Shown here piece after piece: positions 44,905 to 55,577 of a stretch of 64,000 nt of DNA. Position 1 is the first letter of the stretch, and each line of letters starts with the position of its first letter. The translations under genes and the position numbers were made by a program. The notes under the pieces are model-generated. The model did no database searches, had not been told where the DNA came from, and saw only the letters and a program-made list of their open reading frames with translations. Origin of the DNA: Maridesulfovibrio ferrireducens (GTDB taxonomy: Bacteria; Desulfobacterota; Desulfovibrionia; Desulfovibrionales; Desulfovibrionaceae); NCBI RefSeq assembly GCF_016342405.1, contig NZ_JAEINN010000009.1:62001-126000 (forward strand), given 5' to 3'.

Positions 44905-46461
44905 CTATTTTGCATAACCTACGGAACGACGTTCGCGGATAACGGTTACACGAATCTGACCTGGATAGGTCATGTTGTTTTCAATCTTAGTAGCAATGTC
45001 TTTACAAAGCATATGTGTGTTATCGTCGGTAACTTTTTCAGCATCAACCATAACTCTGATTTCTCGCCCGGCCTGAATGGCGTAAGCCTTAGAAACTCCA
45101 TCAAATCCGGTAGCAACATTTTCAAGTTCTTCAAGGCGCTTCACATAGTTTTCGAGAAGTTCCTTTCTTGCTCCGGGACGTGCGCCGGAAAGACTATCTG
45201 CAGCCTGAACAAGTGTTGCCAGAATTGACTGAGGAGGAATGTCTTCATGATGAGCCTGAATTGCATGGATAATCTCTTTGGATTCACCATGTTTTTTAGC
45301 AATATCAGCACCGATTACAGCATGAGGACCTTCAATTTCATGGTCAACAGCCTTACCTATATCATGAAGCAAACCTGCACGTTTAGCGATTTTCTCATCC
45401 ATTCCGAGTTCCGCAGCCATAATGCCGCAAAGGAATGCAACTTCGAGAGAATGCTGAAGTACATTCTGAGAATAACTGGTTCTATACTGTAATTGCCCAA
45501 GAAGTTTTACAATCTCAGGATGGATGCCGTGAACGCCGACATCAAACGTAGCCTGTTCACCTATTTCACGAAGCTTAACATCCATTTCCTGTTCAACCTT
45601 AGCCACGATATCTTCGATACGTGCAGGATGAATGCGACCGTCATGAATAAGTCTTTCAAGAGCCTGCTTTGCGATTTCGCGACGAAGCGGACTGTATGCT
45701 GAAAGAACAACTGTTTCAGGAGTATCATCAATAATGAGGTCAACCCCTGTAGCGGCTTCAAGCGCTCTGATATTTCTACCTTCACGACCGATAATACGCC
45801 CTTTCATATCTTCTGATGGCAAAGCAACAGCAGTAACTGTCTGCTCATTAATGTAGTCACCGGAGTAACGCTGAATAGCAAGAGCAAGAATTTTGCGAGC
45901 CTTACGGCTGCCTTCTTCTTTTGCTTCCATTTCAATAGCACGAACCATTTTTCCGGCTTCGTGACGAGTCCGGCTTTCTATTTCCGTCATGAGTTTTTCG
46001 CGAGCTTCCTCAACAGTCAGTCCTGAAACTTCCTGCAGCTTACGTTCATGCTCATCTTTTCTTCTTTCAAGACCTTCACGAAGTTCTTCGAGCTTCTTTT
46101 CCTGCTTGATCATGCGCTTTTCAAGAGCCAAAACCTCAGACTCTTTACCGGCAACTGTTTCAAGCTTCTTCTCAAGACGCTCTTCTTTTTCTTGAAGACG
46201 CTCTTCCTGTTTTTTCAGGCCGCGTTCTATTTCTTTGTACTCATTTTCCTGCTCTTTTTTAAGAGCATATACTTCATCCTGAGCCTGAAGTCTGAGTTCT
46301 TTTTTCATGGCTTCGGCTTCTTTCCGAGCCTCCTGCACAATCCTATCAGCCAAACCCTGTGAATCGGCTAAACGCTTCGAATTCACATAACGGTGCAGGG
46401 CATATCCGCCTGCGGCACCTAGGGCCATTCCAAATAATATCAGAAAAAAATCCCCAAACAT
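44905..46461 (-). CDS. rny: ribonuclease Y
   Basis: A 518-residue endoribonuclease. One N-terminal membrane helix (FLILFGMALGAAGGYAL) is followed by a long coiled coil (about 50-190), a KH domain (MKGRIIGREGRNIRALEAATGVDLIIDDTP), and an HD domain with LLHDIGKAVDHEIEGPHAVIG. RNase Y starts mRNA decay at the membrane. Its length and order match the family. AAGGAG precedes the ATG by six bases. It lies downstream of zapA and the 6S RNA gene and upstream of ymdB. Confidence 0.96.
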   Translation of the reverse strand: MFGDFFLILFGMALGAAGGYALHRYVNSKRLADSQGLADRIVQEARKEAEAMKKELRLQAQDEVYALKKEQENEYKEIERGLKKQEERLQEKEERLEKKLETVAGKESEVLALEKRMIKQEKKLEELREGLERRKDEHERKLQEVSGLTVEEAREKLMTEIESRTRHEAGKMVRAIEMEAKEEGSRKARKILALAIQRYSGDYINEQTVTAVALPSEDMKGRIIGREGRNIRALEAATGVDLIIDDTPETVVLSAYSPLRREIAKQALERLIHDGRIHPARIEDIVAKVEQEMDVKLREIGEQATFDVGVHGIHPEIVKLLGQLQYRTSYSQNVLQHSLEVAFLCGIMAAELGMDEKIAKRAGLLHDIGKAVDHEIEGPHAVIGADIAKKHGESKEIIHAIQAHHEDIPPQSILATLVQAADSLSGARPGARKELLENYVKRLEELENVATGFDGVSKAYAIQAGREIRVMVDAEKVTDDNTHMLCKDIATKIENNMTYPGQIRVTVIRERRSVGYAK

Positions 46462-46603
46462 GCCATTCTCCTTTTATGTTGACAGGCCCTCTAAGACCTG
46501 ATTTTTCACTACCGATCAACTAACGATCAGAGGTAACAATCTTCCATGGAGAATAGAAAAGAGACGGAGGCTTTTAGCAGAGGAGTTGTGTGGATTAAAC
46601 AGC

Positions 46604-46638
46604 TTTATAGCAATTAGTATCCTGTTAATTGCTATAAA
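46604..46638. repeat. perfect 13-base palindrome downstream of 6S RNA
   Basis: TTTATAGCAATTA (46604-46616) and TAATTGCTATAAA (46626-46638) are exact reverse complements with a nine-base loop. It lies just beyond the 3' end of the 6S RNA gene. No T run is present, so it is not a standard terminator; it may stop or process the transcript. Confidence 0.55.
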
Positions 46639-46656
46639 TTCTGCGGATCCCTGTTA

Positions 46657-46837
46657 GGGACCCCGGAGATGCCGTGTTGCCGTATAAGTTAGAACCTAGT
46701 CTAACAGGTGGGCGCGGTACTCGGAGCTTCAGGCTTCCCGGTAAACCGGGCGTGCACACCACTCCGAAGATACATGCTCCCTTTCTTAATATATTGGTTC
46801 AGAATCTATAGGGCAATCACGTACTCCCCAGGGAAAT
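46657..46837 (-). ncRNA. ssrS: 6S RNA
   Basis: Minus strand, about 181 nt. The 3' part GGCATCTCCGGGGTCCC matches the end of E. coli 6S RNA (GGCATCTCGGAGATTCC), the apical stem CCCGG-TTTA-CCGGG-AAGCC resembles GCTCGGTCCGTCCGAGAAGCC, and CCCACCTGTTAGACTAGGTTC matches the region CACCTTGAACCAAGGGTTC. The 5' end ATTTCCCTGGGGAG pairs with the 3' CTCCGGGG. Position directly after zapA is the conserved synteny of 6S RNA. It binds sigma-70 RNA polymerase and lowers transcription in stationary phase. Ends are approximate. Confidence 0.8.
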
Positions 46838-46877
46838 ATATCTATATCCTAATTATGATCACTTGAGCGATCACAAA

Positions 46878-47126
46878 TCACTTCTCTAATAGCGCGTTTA
46901 TCTTCTCTTCCATCATTTCGATCTTGCGGCCGTGTTCAAGGTAGTCGTCAGCAAGGCTTAAGGCTAAACAAGTCAGCAATTTTTCCCTACTAACATCCTT
47001 TCCGCCCCGCGTAAGTTCACCGAACCGGTCTTCAAGCACATCCTTTGCGGCTTCTATTCTAACTTTGTCCGCATCGGTCTTGAAAGAAATTTCAAGGCCG
47101 AGAACCGGTATCGTATAACGAGGCAT
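46878..47126 (-). CDS. zapA: cell division protein ZapA
   Basis: An 82-residue ZapA homologue. It begins MPRYTIPVLGLEISFKTDAD, the beta hairpin and helix typical of the family, and ends with a coiled coil (DDYLEHGRKIEMMEEKINALLEK). ZapA cross-links FtsZ filaments at mid-cell. It lies downstream of a small coiled-coil gene and upstream of the 6S RNA gene. The ribosome site is not obvious. Slightly shorter than E. coli ZapA (109). Confidence 0.88.
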   Translation of the reverse strand: MPRYTIPVLGLEISFKTDADKVRIEAAKDVLEDRFGELTRGGKDVSREKLLTCLALSLADDYLEHGRKIEMMEEKINALLEK

Positions 47127-47223
47127 ATTTGTATGACTACCATCATCCTCTAGAATTTTACATCAAACCACCTAGAATATAATAACAAATTGTCATACAT
47201 CCCGGACAGAAAAACAAAAACTC

Positions 47224-47400
47224 TTATTCAAGATTTCCTTCAACTTTACTCAGAAGAAACTCAATACGCCCTCGGACTTCGTCCTTGCGCTGTTTCTCCT
47301 GTTCAATCTCTTCAAGAAGAAAAGCATTCTCTTCTTCGAGTTGTTTAATCTTTTGCAACATTTTATCGAAACGTTCTTCCAATTGAGCGATTATTTCCAT
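47224..47400 (-). CDS. small coiled-coil protein, ZapB-like
   Basis: A 58-residue open frame from ATG 47400 (TTAGGTTAGAAG upstream) to a TAA at 47226-47224. The product is almost entirely a heptad coiled coil: MEIIAQLEERFDKMLQKIKQ followed by LEEENAFLLEEIEQEKQRKD. ZapB proteins are about this size and bind ZapA at the division site. Its place immediately upstream of zapA on the same strand and downstream of glmU supports a ZapB role, though the sequence is too simple to prove it. Confidence 0.7.
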   Translation of the reverse strand: MEIIAQLEERFDKMLQKIKQLEEENAFLLEEIEQEKQRKDEVRGRIEFLLSKVEGNLE

Positions 47401-47431
47401 TCTTCTAACCTAATACCTTATCTTTACAAAA

Positions 47432-48814
47432 TCAAGACTTCTGAGAAGTCCGGGAAATGTTGACTTGCTTTGATCTAGCTACAGCTAAATCACCGTCATT
47501 CACATCTTTAGTAATAGTTGATCCGGCAGCAATCAGTGCGCCGTTTCCGATAGTGACAGGAGCTATAAGAGCTGTGTTACTACCGATAAATGCGTTTTCA
47601 CCTATTATGGTTTTAAACTTATTTTTTCCGTCATAATTGCAGGTAATTGTCCCTGCACCGATATTTGTCCCCGCCCCGATTTCACTGTCTCCAAGGTAAG
47701 TCAGATGACTGGCTTTTGCTCCTTTTCCAAGGACAGCCTTTTTCATCTCAACAAAATTTCCTATCTTTGCCCCTTCTTCAAGAACAGCCCCCGGACGAAG
47801 TCGACCGTAAGGACCTACTGCACACTTGGGGCCGACATTTGCTTCTTCTAAATGACTGTATGCCTTAATTTCGGCATTCTCGGCAATACTACTATCACTA
47901 ATTACAACATGAGATTTAATTACCACACCGGATGCAATAGAAGTTTCACCATAAAGCTCGCATGGTCCAGTAATTTCTACACCCGGCCTGATCTTTACGC
48001 GAGGCCCGATAACTGCGGACTCCCAATTATGGATTATTACGCCGGAACGCAACCATTTTTCTGCAATTCTCATTCTTAACGTAGATTCCGCATTTGCAAG
48101 CTCATAAGGATTATTAATACCCATGAGATCAATTGAATCTCCGCAATCAACGGCCGTCACATTCATTCCGCATTCAACGGCGAGATCGACCAAATCAGTA
48201 ATATAATACTCACCACTTTTGTTTTCATTGGTAAGCTTGGACAATAATTCTTCTACAGCTGATATTTTCAGACAGTAAATTCCGGCATTCACTTCACCGC
48301 TGACAGGTCCATGAACAGATTCGTCATAATCTTTCGCTTCAACAATTGCCGTAACCTGCCCCGCCTTATTACGAATCACCCGCCCGAACTGACACGGGTC
48401 TTTAGGCGTGATTGTAACAAAAGACAAGTCGGCACCGTCTTCTTTAACCGCTTCCAGAAAATCACTTACAGATTTTGCACCTATAAGCGGAGTATCTCCG
48501 TTTATGACCAGACAGTATTCAAGACCGGAAGCTTTAATCCGCTCCCAACCTTGCTGCAAGGCGTGCCCGGTTCCGAGTTGCTCTTTTTGAAGAACAAACT
48601 TCTCCTTCATTTGAGGAAAAGAATCTTCAACATATTCGGAACCGAAACCAACTATTGTAAATATCTCATCACCGATGGATGGACGCAAAGCGTTGTAAAC
48701 ATAATAGAGCATAGATTCGCCTAAAAGAGTCTTAAGAACCTTAGGCTTCTCAGAGTGCATACGTGTTCCTTTTCCTCCAGCGAGGACGAGGGCACATGCA
48801 AATGAATCGTGCAT
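47432..48814 (-). CDS. glmU: bifunctional UDP-N-acetylglucosamine pyrophosphorylase/glucosamine-1-phosphate acetyltransferase
   Basis: A 460-residue GlmU. The N-terminal pyrophosphorylase has LAGGKGTRMHSEKPKVL, the uridyl loop KEQLGTGHALQQ and INGDTPLI; the C-terminal left-handed beta helix has repeated hexapeptides and KKAVLGKGAKASHLTYLGDSEIG, IGAGTITCNYDGKNKFKT and NTALIAPVTIGNGALIAAGS. It makes UDP-GlcNAc for peptidoglycan and LPS. GGAGAG precedes the ATG. It is the first gene of the glmU - zapB-like - zapA - 6S - rny group. Confidence 0.97.
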   Translation of the reverse strand: MHDSFACALVLAGGKGTRMHSEKPKVLKTLLGESMLYYVYNALRPSIGDEIFTIVGFGSEYVEDSFPQMKEKFVLQKEQLGTGHALQQGWERIKASGLEYCLVINGDTPLIGAKSVSDFLEAVKEDGADLSFVTITPKDPCQFGRVIRNKAGQVTAIVEAKDYDESVHGPVSGEVNAGIYCLKISAVEELLSKLTNENKSGEYYITDLVDLAVECGMNVTAVDCGDSIDLMGINNPYELANAESTLRMRIAEKWLRSGVIIHNWESAVIGPRVKIRPGVEITGPCELYGETSIASGVVIKSHVVISDSSIAENAEIKAYSHLEEANVGPKCAVGPYGRLRPGAVLEEGAKIGNFVEMKKAVLGKGAKASHLTYLGDSEIGAGTNIGAGTITCNYDGKNKFKTIIGENAFIGSNTALIAPVTIGNGALIAAGSTITKDVNDGDLAVARSKQVNISRTSQKS

Positions 48815-49106
48815 TATAATCTCTCCGTATTTATTACTGGCAACTAGTTATCAGGTTGCATTACCAGAGTAAATGAACAAAGATTTAAAATCCAAATTAT
48901 TTTCGGTATGATCTGCAAAATATAACCACACAATTCCATGCACTTACACGTGCTTGTGATCGATTTAAATGATTTGCATATTTAATAGATATAACCTCAA
49001 TTGCATTCATATTTTTTACAACACATAAATTGAAATAAATAAAACTTAATAATCAAATATTAATCCACAAATAAATGTCGATTTTCACATAAATATAAAT
49101 TTTCCG
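48815..49106. other. AT-rich intergenic region upstream of glmU
   Basis: Very A+T-rich, with no gene, RNA or hairpin I can support. It must carry the glmU promoter on the minus strand. The atp operon terminator lies at its lower edge. Confidence 0.4.
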
Positions 49107-49142
49107 AAAAAAAGGAGCAGACTGTTAAAACAGTCTGCTCCT
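49104..49142 (-). terminator. Rho-independent terminator of the atp operon
   Basis: On the minus strand AGGAGCAGACTG / CAGTCTGCTCCT with a six-base loop is followed by seven T residues, 37 bases past the atpC stop. Confidence 0.93.
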
Positions 49143-49178
49143 AAATAGCCATGGGGCTTTTGAGGCTGAAACTAAACT

Positions 49179-49607
49179 CTAGTGAGTTGTTGTTCCTGCA
49201 TGCTGAGCCGCATCTTTACAGCTTAGGCGAGCAAGAGCTCTCTGAAGAGCTGCCTGTGCACGAGCTGATTCAATGCGATCCTGAGCTTTCGTCATACGAA
49301 GTTTCGCTTTTTCCTGAGCTTTTTGAGCCCGAGCGATATCGATCTCAACGGCCTTTTCAGCAACTTCCGCTAATATAGTCACTTTATTGTTTCCAACTTC
49401 TGCGAAGCCACCGGAAACGAATATATAGTGAGTACGAGAACCTTCTTTATAATAAAGGTTTCCAACGCCGAGAGCTGAAAGGAAGGGTATATGATTGGCC
49501 ATTATACCAAACTCACCCTCAATCCCAGGGGCGCCGACATAGTCGACTTCCTGAGAAAGGACCTTGCGATCAGGAGTAACGATTTCCAAGAGGAGCTTAC
49601 TAGCCAT
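49179..49607 (-). CDS. atpC: F1F0 ATP synthase epsilon subunit
   Basis: A 142-residue epsilon subunit. The N-terminal beta domain ([45 protein letters not shown]) and the C-terminal helices ([25 protein letters not shown]) are clear. It couples proton flow to catalysis and can inhibit ATP hydrolysis. AGGA lies seven bases ahead. Last gene of the operon. Confidence 0.95.
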   Translation of the reverse strand: MASKLLLEIVTPDRKVLSQEVDYVGAPGIEGEFGIMANHIPFLSALGVGNLYYKEGSRTHYIFVSGGFAEVGNNKVTILAEVAEKAVEIDIARAQKAQEKAKLRMTKAQDRIESARAQAALQRALARLSCKDAAQHAGTTTH

Positions 49608-49621
49608 AATCGCGTCCTATG

Positions 49622-51037
<1,416 letters not shown>

Positions 51038-51042
51038 CTATA

Positions 51043-51921
51043 TTATCCTTTCAGCGCTTCTGCGCCGCCGACAATGTCCATAAGATCCGCGGTAATAGCG
51101 GCCTGCCTAGTTTTATTATAAAGCAAGGTCAATGATTCAGCCATGTCGTCGCATGCTCTGGATGCATTATCCATAGCAGCCATACGTGCAGCATGTTCGC
51201 TGGTAGACGTATCAAGTAGACCGCGGTAGACCTGAACTTTCACAAAACGGGGCAGAAGCTCCGCGAGAAGACCTTCAACAGAAGGTTCATAAATGTAATC
51301 GCCAGAAGATGTAGACTCAATTTCGTCTGCTGCAACATCCGAAGACATGGGCAGAACTTTAAGTCTTGTAGGCACCTGAGAAGCGACACTTACAAACTTT
51401 CCATAAACAAGGTAAACTTCATCCAGTTCTTCAGCAAGGTAGGCATCAATTACTTTGTTGCCTATAGAGATCGCGAGATTAAAATCGAATGAGCCCATTT
51501 CATCAGCATATGATTCAACGATTTCATGTTCGGTTTTATTAGCAGCTGCGCGCCCTTTTTTACCAATGCAGTAGAACTTTACAGTTTTACCTTCAGCCTT
51601 CTTTTCTGCGGCCAATTTCAGGGCCGAGTTTATCATATTCGTATTAAAACTACCGCAAAGTCCGCGATCAGACGTAATAAGCATAATGCCTACAGTCTTG
51701 ATCTCTTCATGGACTTCAAGCAGAGGGTGGACACTAGAATCCGCTCCGGCTGCTAAATCACCAAGCATTTCATAGAACTTATCTGCGTAAGGGCGGAAGC
51801 GGTCAATTCTGGACTGAGCGCCACGCAGCTTAGCCGACGCGACCATGTTCATCGCTTTGGTAATCTGCTTAGTCTTTTTAATACTGACTATTTGATTCTG
51901 GACATCCTTAAGAGAAGCCAT
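51043..51921 (-). CDS. atpG: F1F0 ATP synthase gamma subunit
   Basis: A 292-residue rotor subunit. The N-terminal SLKDVQNQIVSIKKTKQITKAMNMVASAKLR and the C-terminal MAAMDNASRACDDMAESLTLLYNKTRQAAITADLMDIVGGAEAL helices are conserved. It turns inside the alpha-beta ring. GGGAGG lies five bases ahead of the ATG. Confidence 0.97.
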   Translation of the reverse strand: MASLKDVQNQIVSIKKTKQITKAMNMVASAKLRGAQSRIDRFRPYADKFYEMLGDLAAGADSSVHPLLEVHEEIKTVGIMLITSDRGLCGSFNTNMINSALKLAAEKKAEGKTVKFYCIGKKGRAAANKTEHEIVESYADEMGSFDFNLAISIGNKVIDAYLAEELDEVYLVYGKFVSVASQVPTRLKVLPMSSDVAADEIESTSSGDYIYEPSVEGLLAELLPRFVKVQVYRGLLDTSTSEHAARMAAMDNASRACDDMAESLTLLYNKTRQAAITADLMDIVGGAEALKG

Positions 51922-51936
51922 CAGTACCTCCCAGGA

Positions 51937-53445
51937 TTAAGCTGTGAAACCTTTTTTAAACTCTTCAAGAGCGGCCTTCAGCTTACCTTCGATCTCGTCA
52001 TCAAGAGCCTGCTTAGTCTTAATGCCTTCCATAATTTCAGGCTTGGCACTGGCGATGAATTCGAGAAGTTCTTCTTCGAACTTACGAACAGCAGAAACAG
52101 GAATTTCATCCATGTGGCCGCGAGTTCCGGCGTACAAGGAGATAACCTGCTGCATGACGTTCATAGGTTTGAACTGAGACTGCTTAAGAAGCTCAACCAA
52201 ACGAGCACCACGATTCAGCTTCTGCTGAGTCGCTTTGTCAAGGTCGGAACCGAATGCAGCAAAAGCTGCGAGTTCACGATACTGAGCAAGGTCAAGACGG
52301 AGTGTACCGGCAACCTGCTTCATAGCCTTGATCTGAGCTGCACCACCAACACGGGAAACGGACAGACCTACGTTAATAGCTGGACGTACACCGGCGTTGA
52401 AAAGATTTGGCTCGAGATAAACCTGACCATCAGTAATAGAAATAACGTTGGTCGGGATGTATGCGGAAACGTCACCAGCCTGAGTTTCAATGATCGGCAA
52501 TGCGGTCAATGAACCGGCTCCGAGGCTATCGTTAACTTTACAAGAACGCTCGAGGAGACGTGAATGTAAATAGAAAACATCACCAGGGAAAGCTTCACGG
52601 CCTGGAGGACGACGAAGCAGGAGGGACATCTGTCTGTATGCAACAGCCTGTTTGGAAAGGTCATCATAAGCGATCAGAGCGTGATTACCACCGTCACGGT
52701 AGTATTCAGCCATGGTAGCACCTGTGTATGCAGAAATGAACTGCAAAGGAGCTGGCTCAGAAGCTGTTGCAGAAATGATTGTGGTGTATTCCATTGCGCC
52801 GTGTTTACGGAGAATGTCAGCAACAAGAGCAACCGCTGCTTTCTTCTGTCCGATAGCTACGTAGAAACAATGAATACCGGAATCTTTCTGTGCGAGGATA
52901 GCATCAAGACAAACTGCGGTCTTACCGACCTGACGGTCACCAATGATGAGTTCGCGCTGTCCACGTCCAACTGGAGTCATTGCATCGATAGCCTTGAGGC
53001 CTGTGTACATTGGCTGATGTACAGATTTACGAGCGATGATACCGGGAGCTTTAAGCTCAACAGGACGAGTTTCAGTAGATTCGATTGGTCCGAGTCCATC
53101 AATTGGCTGACCGAGTGGGTTAACAACACGACCCATAACAGCCGGTCCAACTGGAACGGAGAAAAGCTTGCCAGTACGTTTTACTGGGTCGCCCTCTTTA
53201 ATGCCGGTATCATCGCCCAAGAGAGCGACACCGACGTTATCTTCTTCAAGGTTGAGAACCATGCCCATGAGGCCGCCAGGAAACTCGAGGAGTTCCATAG
53301 CCATTGCGTTCTCAACACCGTGTACACGAGCGATACCGTCACCAACCAAAAGAACGGTACCTGTTTCGCTCATTTCGACCTTAGACTCATAATTTTGAAT
53401 CTGATCTTCAATGATTTTGCTGATTTCTTCCGCTTTAATCTGCAT
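51937..53445 (-). CDS. atpA: F1F0 ATP synthase alpha subunit
   Basis: A 502-residue subunit that starts [16 protein letters not shown], the usual AtpA N terminus, so I placed the start at ATG 53445 and not at the GTG 12 bases upstream. Walker [16 protein letters not shown] and the signature [14 protein letters not shown] are clear. It forms the hexameric head with beta. atpH ends four bases before this start. Confidence 0.97.
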   Translation of the reverse strand: MQIKAEEISKIIEDQIQNYESKVEMSETGTVLLVGDGIARVHGVENAMAMELLEFPGGLMGMVLNLEEDNVGVALLGDDTGIKEGDPVKRTGKLFSVPVGPAVMGRVVNPLGQPIDGLGPIESTETRPVELKAPGIIARKSVHQPMYTGLKAIDAMTPVGRGQRELIIGDRQVGKTAVCLDAILAQKDSGIHCFYVAIGQKKAAVALVADILRKHGAMEYTTIISATASEPAPLQFISAYTGATMAEYYRDGGNHALIAYDDLSKQAVAYRQMSLLLRRPPGREAFPGDVFYLHSRLLERSCKVNDSLGAGSLTALPIIETQAGDVSAYIPTNVISITDGQVYLEPNLFNAGVRPAINVGLSVSRVGGAAQIKAMKQVAGTLRLDLAQYRELAAFAAFGSDLDKATQQKLNRGARLVELLKQSQFKPMNVMQQVISLYAGTRGHMDEIPVSAVRKFEEELLEFIASAKPEIMEGIKTKQALDDEIEGKLKAALEEFKKGFTA

Positions 53446-53449
53446 GGCC

Positions 53450-54001
53450 CTACACACCCCTTTTAATCTGTTCTTTCATCATTTGCAGCTGTGCGCGAAT
53501 GCTTGCATCAAGAACTTTATCTCCAACCTGAAGAACCACACCGCCAAGGATATCGTTATTCATCGCAAACTCAAGTTCGAGCTTACTCTTAAGTTGATCT
53601 TCGAGACGTTCTTTAATTTCAACCTGACGTTTTTGAGTCAGTTTAATAGCAGTCACGAGTTTACCCCGGACGACACCCTGGATAGCGTCCAGCATTCCTG
53701 AATAGTCACTTGCTATTTCAGGAAGGCAGTCGAGTCTACCCTTGTCGGCCAAAAGGTTGCAAAAGTTTTTAACCACAGGTCCTGCCGAAGTCTTTTCCAG
53801 CAGTTTATCAAGTACGGATTTTTTTTCTTCCGCACTGAAAACAGGATTCTGAAAGAGCCTCAGGGCCTCCGGGGAATCTTCCAGGATCTGGGACAACTCG
53901 GTCAGTGCCTTACCATACGCCGCGAGGTCTGCTTCTCCCTGCTTCTGGCCAACAGAGAACAGCGCCTTAGCGTATCTGCGCGAGACTATGTTCCCGGTCA
54001 A
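53450..54001 (-). CDS. atpH: F1F0 ATP synthase delta subunit
   Basis: A 183-residue peripheral stalk subunit. The N-terminal [19 protein letters not shown] and the C-terminal [20 protein letters not shown] are family-typical. It joins F1 to the b/b' stalk. Start overlaps the atpF stop (ATGA-type, 4 bases). Confidence 0.95.
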   Translation of the reverse strand: MTGNIVSRRYAKALFSVGQKQGEADLAAYGKALTELSQILEDSPEALRLFQNPVFSAEEKKSVLDKLLEKTSAGPVVKNFCNLLADKGRLDCLPEIASDYSGMLDAIQGVVRGKLVTAIKLTQKRQVEIKERLEDQLKSKLELEFAMNNDILGGVVLQVGDKVLDASIRAQLQMMKEQIKRGV

Positions 54002-54570
54002 TTGAGCACCACCTTTGTTAAGTATTCATCCACAAGATTCTCATGCTGAGCTTTTGTTAATTTGCTCTTGACGATTTTCTCAGCTGCTTCGATGACTTTA
54101 TCAGCCATTTCTGCACGCATTTCGTCGAGGGCAATCACAAATTCCTGCTCAGCGGAGACTTTCGCCTGAGCTTTTAACTGCTCAGCGCTCTGCTCTGCCT
54201 TCTGGATAATCGCCGCTTTCATGGATTCGCCCTGGTCTCTGGCTTCGGCAAGGATTGCATCCTTTTCCTGTTCCAGATTTGCAATACTCTTTTCTACGTC
54301 AAGCAGCTTCTTCTCTGCAGCTTCCTTACGGGCCTGCAAATCGTTAAGCTCCTGCCTGATACCGGCCTGACGCCCTTTAAAGAGTCCGGCAATTTTTTCG
54401 CCGGCAAACTTGTAAAGAATTCCAAGAACCAAAATCAGGTTGATAACGCGCCAAGTAAAGTTCATCCAGGGAATCTCATGTTCCCCCGCTCCACCACTGG
54501 CACAGGCTGCGCCTGCTACCAACAATGCAGTAAGAGTGGCAATTGCCATGATCATGTGTTTCCGCTTCAA
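53998..54570 (-). CDS. atpF: F1F0 ATP synthase b subunit with a signal-like N-terminal extension
   Basis: A 190-residue b subunit. The normal membrane helix FTWRVINLILVLGILYKFAG begins only near residue 38. Ahead of it is a basic start and a hydrophobic run ending AACASGGAG, resembling a cleavable signal peptide. The rest is a long coiled coil (EAAEKKLLDVEKSIANLEQEKDA). It anchors F1 to the membrane. The extra segment is unlike E. coli AtpF (156 residues); it may be a signal sequence or an added helix. Confidence 0.93.
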   Translation of the reverse strand: MKRKHMIMAIATLTALLVAGAACASGGAGEHEIPWMNFTWRVINLILVLGILYKFAGEKIAGLFKGRQAGIRQELNDLQARKEAAEKKLLDVEKSIANLEQEKDAILAEARDQGESMKAAIIQKAEQSAEQLKAQAKVSAEQEFVIALDEMRAEMADKVIEAAEKIVKSKLTKAQHENLVDEYLTKVVLN

Positions 54571-54600
54571 GGCTAAACCCCCCTTCGATATTGATTAGGC

Positions 54601-55017
54601 CTAGCCAAGAACCTTGGCTGTAACCTTCTGAGCAAAAGCTTCGATCTCACCATCAAGAACTTTCAAGGCCGCACCTTTTTCAGATGCAACTTCTGCGCGG
54701 GCTTCTTTCAAGGTTACAGCTGCAACCTTACCTGCCGCAGAAAGTAATGCCTGCTCTTCTTTGGCACCCTGTTCTTTAAAGTCGTTCCGAATGTCCATAC
54801 CCTCTCTACGGGTACCATCCAAAGCGACTTCGTAGTCTTTGACCTTCGAATTCGCCGAATTTGTGAAATTTTCTACCTTAGAAAGTTGGTCACTCATAAG
54901 CTCAGAGCGTTTTCTAATAATTTCACGAATCGGACGAAACATAAGAAGGTTGAGAACAAGAAGGGTGATGATGAAGTTTGCTAACTGAATAAAAAAGCTA
55001 ATATCTAAATCAATCAT
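54601..55017 (-). CDS. atpF': F1F0 ATP synthase b' subunit
   Basis: A 138-residue second b-type subunit, IQLANFIITLLVLNLLMFRPIREII forming its single membrane helix and a coiled coil to the C terminus. Having both b and b' implies a heterodimeric stalk, as in photosynthetic and some deltaproteobacterial synthases. GGGAG five bases before the ATG. First atp gene in the block; no a or c subunit genes follow or precede in this window. Confidence 0.9.
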   Translation of the reverse strand: MIDLDISFFIQLANFIITLLVLNLLMFRPIREIIRKRSELMSDQLSKVENFTNSANSKVKDYEVALDGTRREGMDIRNDFKEQGAKEEQALLSAAGKVAAVTLKEARAEVASEKGAALKVLDGEIEAFAQKVTAKVLG

Positions 55018-55159
55018 GCCTGCTCCCGAAAAGGTTGTGAATTTTTGTCCAAAGTCAGTGGCCCTTTAGCTAATTTTAGAGGTCGTGTCAAAGGGTTTTT
55101 CGATTTGAACTGGTTACTCTTACCCCTTCAAGCCCCGTAAATACTGGCTTGTTAAAAAA

Positions 55160-55573
55160 TTAACTAATTTCTTCGGTTTCAGTTTCAACCGCCTCAACTC
55201 CGGTTGAACTCATAGTAACGCGCCCCTCCAAAACTGCACCTTCCTCCACAACAAGAACCGGCGTCACCAGATCTCCTTGAAGGTTGGCTGTCTTGTGGAG
55301 TACCGCTTTATCACGAGCATAAACTTCACCGGTAACTTTGCCACTCAGCACAAGCTGACCAATCCTCAAAACACCTTCAACCCGGGCATCTTTACCAACG
55401 ACCAGTGTCCCTTCGGACTCAACTTCACCGCTGAAGTTCCCGTCGATTCGCACAGCGCCCTGAAAACTCAGCTTCCCGTGATAATCTGTTCCGCTGCCTA
55501 GAAAAGCATTTATTTCGTCTCTTGCCATTTGTGCTCCTTTTCCCCCTGCGCCGATTTTAGAAAACCCAAACAT
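55160..55573 (-). CDS. bactofilin
   Basis: A 137-residue bactofilin (polymer-forming DUF583). The right-handed beta-helix repeats are visible: GKLSFQGAVRIDGNFSGEVESEGTLVVG, ARVEGVLRIGQLVLSGKVTGEVYA and KTANLQGDLVTPVLVVEEGAVLEGRVTM. Bactofilins form filaments under the membrane and position cell-wall enzymes. It begins four bases after rodA and precedes the atp genes, fitting the shape cluster. Confidence 0.9.
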   Translation of the reverse strand: MFGFSKIGAGGKGAQMARDEINAFLGSGTDYHGKLSFQGAVRIDGNFSGEVESEGTLVVGKDARVEGVLRIGQLVLSGKVTGEVYARDKAVLHKTANLQGDLVTPVLVVEEGAVLEGRVTMSSTGVEAVETETEEIS

Positions 55574-55577
55574 GCGG

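Noticed and set aside
52681-53466. A 261-codon open frame opposite atpA.
   Set aside because: Antisense shadow of atpA, no domain, no ribosome site.
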